64,000 nt of DNA from Polynucleobacter parvulilacunae (GTDB taxonomy: Bacteria; Pseudomonadota; Gammaproteobacteria; Burkholderiales; Burkholderiaceae): positions 104,883-168,882 of the forward strand of contig NZ_JACVPW010000003.1 of NCBI RefSeq assembly GCF_018881715.1. The letters are read 5' to 3'. Made by a program: the position numbers and the translations under genes. Positions 59,412 through 64,000 of this stretch are shown piece after piece. Each line of letters begins with the position of its first letter. The stretch's first letter is position 1. The notes below the pieces were generated by a model. The model was given only the letters and a program-made list of their open reading frames with translations. It made no database searches and was not told the DNA's origin.

Positions 59412-59505
59412 CAAGCAACAGCATCTATTGCTATTTCTATAAAACCTCACAGGAAAGAATTATTAGAAGGGGTTTTAGGGATTTGGGAGTTGATGCTGTG
59501 GCTTG
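59412..59505. repeat. Long imperfect hairpin after the primase gene
   Basis: CAAGCAACAGCATC (59412-59425) and GATGCTGTGGCTTG (59492-59505) match as inverted repeats at 13 of 14 positions. Inside, AAAACCTC (59441-59448) pairs with GGGGTTTT (59469-59476) with one wobble. No T run follows. It may be a structured RNA, a termination region, or a replication origin element, since P4-type elements carry a cis replication region after the primase gene. Confidence 0.45.
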
Positions 59506-59554
59506 TTGTTGCCGACGTTCAGCAAATACAAATACTCAATATATGGAGCACGCA

Positions 59555-59809
59555 ATGCGTATCAAATTCAATCCGTCTTTTAATTTAACTTCCGAGCAAG
59601 GCTATGAGCTACTGCAGGCATGGGAGCCTATTAGAGGTCTCGTAGAGGCCTCGAAAGATACTCTAGTCGTCCTAAAGTTAAGTAGGAGAAACCCAGTTCT
59701 TACCCGGCGTCAGCTTTACATGATCTGCGCCACCTTAGCTAACCTTGGGCAAGCAAGTATCCCTGAGTGGGCTCATGAAATGCTTGATATTCAGCCGGGG
59801 GCCAAATGA
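59555..59809 (+). CDS. Small protein of the mobile element, unknown function
   Basis: 84 residues from ATG 59555, chosen because GGAG lies 6 bases in front; in-frame starts at 59543 (ATG) and 59483 (TTG) are possible. It is mostly helical with several Arg and Leu residues (K-L-S-R-R-N-P-V-L-T-R-R-Q-L-Y-M) and one Cys. No signal peptide or membrane segment. It overlaps the next gene as ATGA, so they are coupled. I do not recognise the family. Confidence 0.6.
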   Translation: MRIKFNPSFNLTSEQGYELLQAWEPIRGLVEASKDTLVVLKLSRRNPVLTRRQLYMICATLANLGQASIPEWAHEMLDIQPGAK

Positions 59810-60099
59810 GCAAAATCAACTGTCCCCGCTATCAGCAATGTAGCGCTGCAATCTGTCCCATGTGGCGCCCAGTGCTTGATCAGAAAATGGTGAAAGGAGA
59901 GCGAGTCTGTGGCGTGCTTCTTGAATACCAAAAAACCCAATCCAGAGCCATATTAACCACCCACTATGGCACACAAATGATGCAGCTAATGGCACAGGCT
60001 ACCGATCAGATTAAAGCCCATGGCGGGTACCTTCTTCGTTCAGCCCTAAACCGAGCTGCGAGCTCTGGAACAAGGCTGAAGTTCATTTCCTGCGGTTAG
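59806..60099 (+). CDS. Cys-rich small protein, possible zinc-binding, unknown function
   Basis: 97 residues. The N-terminus has C-P-R-Y-Q-Q-C-S-A-A-I-C-P and later V-C-G-V-L (Cys at about 6, 12, 17 and 35), a spacing compatible with a zinc ribbon. The rest is helical with basic residues. It overlaps the previous ORF by 4 bases. Similar Cys-rich small proteins occur on integrative elements, in my recollection. DNA-binding or Ogr-like activator function is possible but only inferred. Confidence 0.65.
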   Translation: MSKINCPRYQQCSAAICPMWRPVLDQKMVKGERVCGVLLEYQKTQSRAILTTHYGTQMMQLMAQATDQIKAHGGYLLRSALNRAASSGTRLKFISCG

Positions 60100-60126
60100 G
60101 TCGGCACGCGGATGCGAGAGCTGAGG

Positions 60127-60163
60127 TCGGGGTTGGACTAGGTTTTTTGATACCCAACTCCGA
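60127..60163. repeat. Inverted repeat in the gap before the third small gene
   Basis: TCGGGGTTGG (60127-60136) and CCAACTCCGA (60154-60163) pair at 9 of 10 positions across a 17-base loop containing TTTTTT. It could end the two-gene unit upstream or be part of a leader. The rest of 60164-60294 is AT-rich without a clear gene. Confidence 0.4.
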
Positions 60164-60294
60164 TTGTTAACAATGCAGCACATTTTTATCCCCCGCAAAG
60201 CTAAGCATGTTCTTAAAAGTGCATTAACTATCCTTTCATTAAATCCAACCACAAAACCCAACAACAAAAAACACTCAATAAATTAGGAGAAATC

Positions 60295-60576
60295 ATGGCA
60301 AAAAGACGCAGCAAAAAACGAAATTACTTAACATTGGACGTGGAATTTGCAGAATTGGCGTATGTATTACACGGAAATGCTAACCGCCTCAGAACTACCG
60401 CAACCCACATCAACATCACAGCAGCGTTTCGCATGCAGTTGCTGAGAATGGAGCAGCGGATGGTAGAGCTTGCCAGAAGTCTGGGTAATGAGCTGGATCA
60501 ACCCGATCAAGATGCATTTATGACAAAAGAGAGTACTGAGAGAATTGGGGACCAGCTGGGCCTATTTGATAACTAA
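60295..60576 (+). CDS. Small basic/helical protein of the mobile element, unknown function
   Basis: 93 residues. The first 11 are very basic (M-A-K-R-R-S-K-K-R-N-Y). The rest is a helical region with L-H-G-N-A-N-R-L-R-T-T-A-T-H-I-N and an acidic C-terminal part. AGGAG lies before ATG 60295. The basic start suggests nucleic acid binding. No family is recognised. A terminator follows, closing the element's replication/unknown block before the metal genes. Confidence 0.6.
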   Translation: MAKRRSKKRNYLTLDVEFAELAYVLHGNANRLRTTATHINITAAFRMQLLRMEQRMVELARSLGNELDQPDQDAFMTKESTERIGDQLGLFDN

Positions 60577-60606
60577 CCATAAAGGGTTAAGGTCCGCTAT
60601 CGGCCA

Positions 60607-60636
60607 ATAAGAGGCGGTAGTGTCACCTCTTTTTTA
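60607..60636 (+). terminator. Intrinsic terminator after the third small gene
   Basis: AAGAGG (60609-60614) pairs with CCTCTT (60626-60631), followed by TTTTA. It also lies just past the convergent cadR stop and may work in both directions. Confidence 0.7.
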
Positions 60637-61032
60637 CTTCACGGGTAGCGATAATTTATTTAAGATCCCGCAGTGTGCTGAGTCCTGATTCGCATGACAT
60701 TGTTTTCTGAGCAGCTTTAATTGTCGCTCAAGTTGGCGTAGCTCATTAATTCGATTGCTTACACCTTCAATATGGGCATCAAGCAATTCATTTACTGCAT
60801 CACAGTTTTCATCGGGCAAATCTTTTAAGCGAAGTAATTGACGAATTTCACTTAAGGTCATGTCCAGCGAGCGGCAGTGGCGAATAAATGTAAGGCGTTG
60901 CAGGTGCTGATCCCCGTAGATTCGGAAGTTACCCTCAGATCGAGCCGGTTTTGCTAACAAACCCTCTTGCTCATAAAACCGAATAGTTTCCACTTGAGTG
61001 CCTGTGGCTGTTGCTAGTTCACCAATTCTCAT
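60634..61032 (-). CDS. cadR: MerR-family Cd(II)/Pb(II)-responsive regulator
   Basis: A 132-residue metalloregulator that twists the cadA promoter into an active form when metal binds. The N-terminal helix-turn-helix is M-R-I-G-E-L-A-T-A-T-G-T-Q-V-E-T-I-R-F-Y-E. Cys77 (D-E-N-C-D-A-V), Cys112 (K-Q-C-H-A-N) and Cys121 (A-H-C-G-I) match the three-cysteine site of PbrR/CadR. There is no His-rich tail as in Pseudomonas CadR. It is divergent from cadA, with the operator between. Cd versus Pb preference cannot be read. Confidence 0.92.
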   Translation of the reverse strand: MRIGELATATGTQVETIRFYEQEGLLAKPARSEGNFRIYGDQHLQRLTFIRHCRSLDMTLSEIRQLLRLKDLPDENCDAVNELLDAHIEGVSNRINELRQLERQLKLLRKQCHANQDSAHCGILNKLSLPVK

Positions 61033-61068
61033 TTGACCTCCAAGTTTTTACATTTTTATTCTAATCCC

Positions 61069-61099
61069 TTGACTCTATAGTTACTATAGGGTGTTAAAT
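61069..61099 (+). promoter_or_regulatory. cadA promoter with MerR-type operator
   Basis: A -35 TTGACT (61069-61074) and -10 TTAAAT (61094-61099) are 19 bases apart, the overlong spacer typical of MerR-family targets. The dyad ACTCTATAG-TTA-CTATAGGGT (61072-61092) fills the spacer, with one mismatched pair, and resembles known PbrR/CadR operators. Confidence 0.85.
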
Positions 61100-61130
61100 G
61101 TTCTATGTCTTCATCATTTAGGTTTCCGCT

Positions 61131-63311
61131 ATGAGCGAATGCAATACCTCCTGTAGTTGTTCTACATCAACCCCTGTGACAAAGGCTTCTGAGATACGGA
61201 GCAAGAATAAGGCCATCTATCGCATTGAAAATATGGACTGCCCAACTGAAGAGGCGCTTATTCGCAAAAAGCTAGTTAGTGTAAACGGCATTGAGTCGCT
61301 GGACTTTAACTTAATGCAAAGGATACTCACGGTTGGTCACAATCTCAACTCACTTGACGCTATCGAGTCCGCTTTGGGTTCAATTGGAATGCAGGCGGTG
61401 CTACAAAGTGGTCAGACTTCTACAAAGGACAGCTCGATTGAGCCTATACCTAAAAAAAATTGGTGGCCATTGGCTGTTGCAGGTATCACTGCAACCTTGG
61501 CTGAAATCATGGAATTGCTGCAACTTGGTAATCAGTGGATTGTCATTGCTCTAGTAATCGCCTCAATTGCTTCAGGTGGCCTGACCACCTATAAAAAGGG
61601 CTGGATTGCATTAAAGAATGGCAATCTCAATATCAATGCCTTAATGTCAATTGCAGTCACAGGCGCGATGGCGATTGGAAGTTGGCCAGAAGCCGCCATG
61701 GTGATGTTCTTATTTACTCTAGCTGAAGTAATTGAAGCCAAGTCATTAGATCGTGCTCGTAATGCGATTCGTGGCTTATTAGACCTCACCCCTGAAACCG
61801 CAACCGTTCAGCAAGCCGATGGCTCTTGGGTGCTAACGGATGTAAAGGCTATCGCTTTAGGTGCTTTAGTTCGAGTGCGTCCTGGAGAGCGAATAGCTTT
61901 AGACGGCATATTAATAAGTGGTAACTCGGCAGTAAATCAAGCGCCAATCACGGGTGAGAGCCTACCCGTCGATAAGATAGTTGGCGATGAGGTATTTGCA
62001 GGAACGATCAATCAGACAGGATCGTTCGAATACAAAGTTACTGCAGAAGCGACTCATTCAACGCTAGCTCGAATTATTCATGCAGTTGAAGCAGCGCAAG
62101 GAAGTCGTGCGCCCACCCAGCGTTTTGTTGATCAATTCGCCAAGATCTATACGCCAGCTGTTTTTTTGCTTGCGGTGTTAGTCGCTGTTTTGCCTCCATT
62201 GTTAATGGCGCAGTCATGGCAAGAGTGGATCTATAAAGCATTAGTCATGTTAGTGATTGCCTGCCCTTGTGCTTTGGTGATCTCAACACCAGTAACGATT
62301 GTGAGTGGCTTAGCAGCCGCTGCAAGAAAAGGCATCTTAATTAAAGGAGGCGCTTTTTTAGAAGCAGGACGGAGCATGAAGGTCTTAGCAGTAGATAAGA
62401 CAGGGACACTAACCTACGGGAAGCCTGCACAAACGGACTTTTTTGCATTAAGTAGCAATGACAAGCATATTCACGAAATTGCCATCAGTCTTGCAGCGCG
62501 ATCTGATCATCCCGTATCTCTAGCAATTGCCCATGCTAATCAAGAGCAAAAGAATGATTTAAAGACTGTAGATAGCTTTGAGGCGATTCTGGGTCGCGGT
62601 GTCAAAGGCGTTATTGAGGGTAATTTGTATTACCTTGGCAATCATCGACTGATTGAAGAATTGGGTTTGTGCTCTGATGATATTGAGAATCGTTTATTAC
62701 CACTAGAGCAGCAAGGCAAAACGGCCGTATTGCTTACCAACCAAACAGAGGTTTTAGCCATTATTGCGGTGGCCGATACTGTTAGAGAAACAAGCAAGCA
62801 GGCTATTGATGAGCTTCACCAATTAGGCGTGACTACCATCATGCTCACTGGTGACAATCAGCACACCGCTAAGGCAATAGGTAAACAGGTGGGTGTCGAT
62901 GAGATTATGGGTAATTTATTGCCTGAAGATAAGCTCAAAATAATTGACAGTCGCCTAAAAAAGGATCCCAATGTAAAGGTAGGCATGGTTGGAGATGGCA
63001 TTAATGATGCCCCCGCTTTAGCAAGAGCAAGTATTGGATTTGCGATGGGGGCGGCTGGAACCGATACTGCGATAGAGACTGCTGATGTTGCGCTAATGGA
63101 TGATGATTTACGCAAGATTGCTACCTTTATTCGGCTATCCAAATCAACCGCTCTAATTCTGACTCAAAACATTGTTCTTGCTCTTGGCATTAAAGCTATT
63201 TTCCTTGTGCTTACCTTTACAGGGCAAGCCACGATGTGGATGGCGGTATTTGCGGATATGGGTGCGAGCTTGCTAGTAGTGGCAAATGGATTGCGGTTAT
63301 TAAGAAGCTAG
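61131..63311 (+). CDS. cadA: Heavy-metal P1B-type ATPase (Cd/Zn/Pb exporting)
   Basis: A 726-residue ATP-driven exporter in the inner membrane. The N-terminus has a Cys cluster (C-N-T-S-C-S-C) and one metal-binding domain with M-D-C-P-T-E-E (Cys37, Glu40-Glu41), a form seen in Zn/Cd/Pb ATPases in place of C-x-x-C. The ion channel motif is C-P-C (Cys378-Pro379-Cys380), the phosphorylated Asp is D422-K-T-G-T-L-T, T-G-E-S lies in the actuator domain and G-D-G-I-N-D in the hinge. It is regulated from the operator at 61072-61092. Confidence 0.94.
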   Translation: MSECNTSCSCSTSTPVTKASEIRSKNKAIYRIENMDCPTEEALIRKKLVSVNGIESLDFNLMQRILTVGHNLNSLDAIESALGSIGMQAVLQSGQTSTKDSSIEPIPKKNWWPLAVAGITATLAEIMELLQLGNQWIVIALVIASIASGGLTTYKKGWIALKNGNLNINALMSIAVTGAMAIGSWPEAAMVMFLFTLAEVIEAKSLDRARNAIRGLLDLTPETATVQQADGSWVLTDVKAIALGALVRVRPGERIALDGILISGNSAVNQAPITGESLPVDKIVGDEVFAGTINQTGSFEYKVTAEATHSTLARIIHAVEAAQGSRAPTQRFVDQFAKIYTPAVFLLAVLVAVLPPLLMAQSWQEWIYKALVMLVIACPCALVISTPVTIVSGLAAAARKGILIKGGAFLEAGRSMKVLAVDKTGTLTYGKPAQTDFFALSSNDKHIHEIAISLAARSDHPVSLAIAHANQEQKNDLKTVDSFEAILGRGVKGVIEGNLYYLGNHRLIEELGLCSDDIENRLLPLEQQGKTAVLLTNQTEVLAIIAVADTVRETSKQAIDELHQLGVTTIMLTGDNQHTAKAIGKQVGVDEIMGNLLPEDKLKIIDSRLKKDPNVKVGMVGDGINDAPALARASIGFAMGAAGTDTAIETADVALMDDDLRKIATFIRLSKSTALILTQNIVLALGIKAIFLVLTFTGQATMWMAVFADMGASLLVVANGLRLLRS

Positions 63312-63352
63312 GTGTTAGTTCATATCAAGCAGTTAACTCAAGGAGTACTAAA

Positions 63353-63853
63353 ATGAAAAAGCTAGGATGGGTTGCGATTTTAAGTTTAGGTGTTTTACTA
63401 AGTGCGCCCGTTTTGGCGCAAACAGCAGGGGCGGGCACTAAAGCCTCACAGACACAACAAAAAAATGTTGATGTAGCGGAGTTTGATAAGCAAGCCGCTC
63501 AAATTCAAGAGAACTTTAAAAAGATGCAACAGCAGATGGATCAGATCCGTGCAACTCAAGATCCGCAAGAAAGGCAAAAGCTGATGCAGGCTCACTGGAG
63601 CACAATGCAGGGCAACATGAATATGATGCAAGGCATGTGGGGTTCGGGAATGATGGGTTGTTGTGGTGGTAACGGCGGCATGATGGGTGGACACATGATG
63701 GGTTGGAATGGTATGGGCCCCTATTACTCTAAATTAACACCTGAGCAGTTAAAGCAACGCCAATACATGATGGATCAATACATGGGTATGCAGCAGAACA
63801 TGATGAACCAAATGATGCAGCAGAACTATATGTGGATGGATCGGTCAAGGTAG
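63353..63853 (+). CDS. Met-rich exported protein, possible metal-binding
   Basis: 166 residues with a signal peptide (cleavage after V-L-A, residue about 22). Residues about 40-90 form a helical Gln/Met coil (Q-E-N-F-K-K-M-Q-Q-Q-M-D-Q). A central segment has M-M-G-C-C-G-G-N-G-G-M-M-G-G-H-M-M-G-W, and a Met/Gln-rich C-terminus follows. Such Met/Cys/His repeats suggest periplasmic binding of soft metals. AAGGAG precedes ATG 63353. It starts 41 bases after cadA with no terminator between, so it is likely part of the same operon. I recognise no named family. Confidence 0.75.
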   Translation: MKKLGWVAILSLGVLLSAPVLAQTAGAGTKASQTQQKNVDVAEFDKQAAQIQENFKKMQQQMDQIRATQDPQERQKLMQAHWSTMQGNMNMMQGMWGSGMMGCCGGNGGMMGGHMMGWNGMGPYYSKLTPEQLKQRQYMMDQYMGMQQNMMNQMMQQNYMWMDRSR

Positions 63854-63914
63854 TAACACACTAGGGGGATGAGTTACTGGACTTGTCCTCCAAGGTCTCC
63901 CTTGGGTCTTGATT

Positions 63915-64000
63915 TCAACCCGTCGATGCAACAGTTAGGGCAAAACGTTCTGCCGGTGTTTGATAGTTTAGTGTTTTTCTAGGGCGTTCATTGAGTTGCC
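63915..64000 (-). mobile_element. IS30-family transposase, C-terminal end (runs off window)
   Basis: The minus-strand frame ends at 63915 (TGA) and reads Q-L-N-E-R-P-R-K-T-L-N-Y-Q-T-P-A-E-R-F, the classic C-terminal motif of IS30-type DDE transposases (L-N-x-R-P-R-K-x-L-x-x-x-T-P). Only the last 28 codons are inside the window. The bases 63854-63914 between the Met-rich gene and the transposase stop would hold the IS end; I could not mark the inverted repeat. Confidence 0.75.

Overview
The window looks like chromosomal DNA from a small-genome betaproteobacterium of the Burkholderiaceae. Polynucleobacter or a close freshwater relative is my best guess. The basis is protein character and gene order: rpmE-rho-trxA; dnaX-ybaB-recR beside the 4.5S RNA gene; surE-pcm-nlpD; and ndk-rlmN-ispG-hisS-yfgM-bamB-der-hfq-hflX-hflK-hflC-hisZ-purA. 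The DNA is moderately AT-rich. The species is inferred, not proven.

Layout. 1-2600 (minus strand) holds the start of an ArnT-like glycosyltransferase, ribosomal protein L31 type B, Rho and thioredoxin. 2709-9226 is an AddB/AddA recombination nuclease pair. 9281-12065 has a DUF1993 protein and a LexA-controlled umuDC operon followed by a small membrane-protein ORF. 12066-14036 holds a poorly explained intergenic stretch, an ExoX-like exonuclease, a DUF4156 lipoprotein, a possible 43-residue membrane peptide and 4.5S RNA (minus). 14037-16725 is dnaX-ybaB-recR. 16970-24477 is an OprB-type porin and a CusCBA/CzcCBA-type tripartite metal efflux system. 24491-29008 is surE-pcm-nlpD-exonuclease-rlmD, with no rpoS where many relatives have it. 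29062-30682 has a small beta-barrel protein, a 26-residue ORF and a Bax-inhibitor-1 family protein. 30944-45200 is the long housekeeping run from ndk to purA, mostly with overlapping or closely spaced genes. 45264-55089 holds malate synthase G, several poorly known proteins, transporters and an exported amidohydrolase.

55166 to the right edge is an integrated mobile element of the P4-like primase/integrase type. Its left junction can be read: a minus-strand tRNA 3' end with CCA, probably tRNA-Leu, followed by that tRNA's own intrinsic terminator but lacking the tRNA body. Then come a tyrosine integrase with repeats in front of it, a structured non-coding leader, a RepB-like primase fused to a D5/P4-type helicase, three small genes of unknown function, a cadR/pbrR-cadA metal resistance module with a readable MerR-type operator, a Met-rich exported protein and the end of an IS30-family transposase. 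The right end of the element lies outside the window.

Functional themes are DNA repair and the SOS response (AddAB, UmuDC, RecR, ExoX), envelope and metal homeostasis (CusCBA-like pump, CadA, Met-rich protein, NlpD, BamB) and RNA-level regulation (Hfq, Rho, 4.5S RNA, the structured leader of the mobile element). The most interesting unexplained material is the mobile element: its leader with mutually exclusive hairpins, the inverted repeat after the primase and the three small genes. Several SD-preceded small membrane ORFs are also notable.
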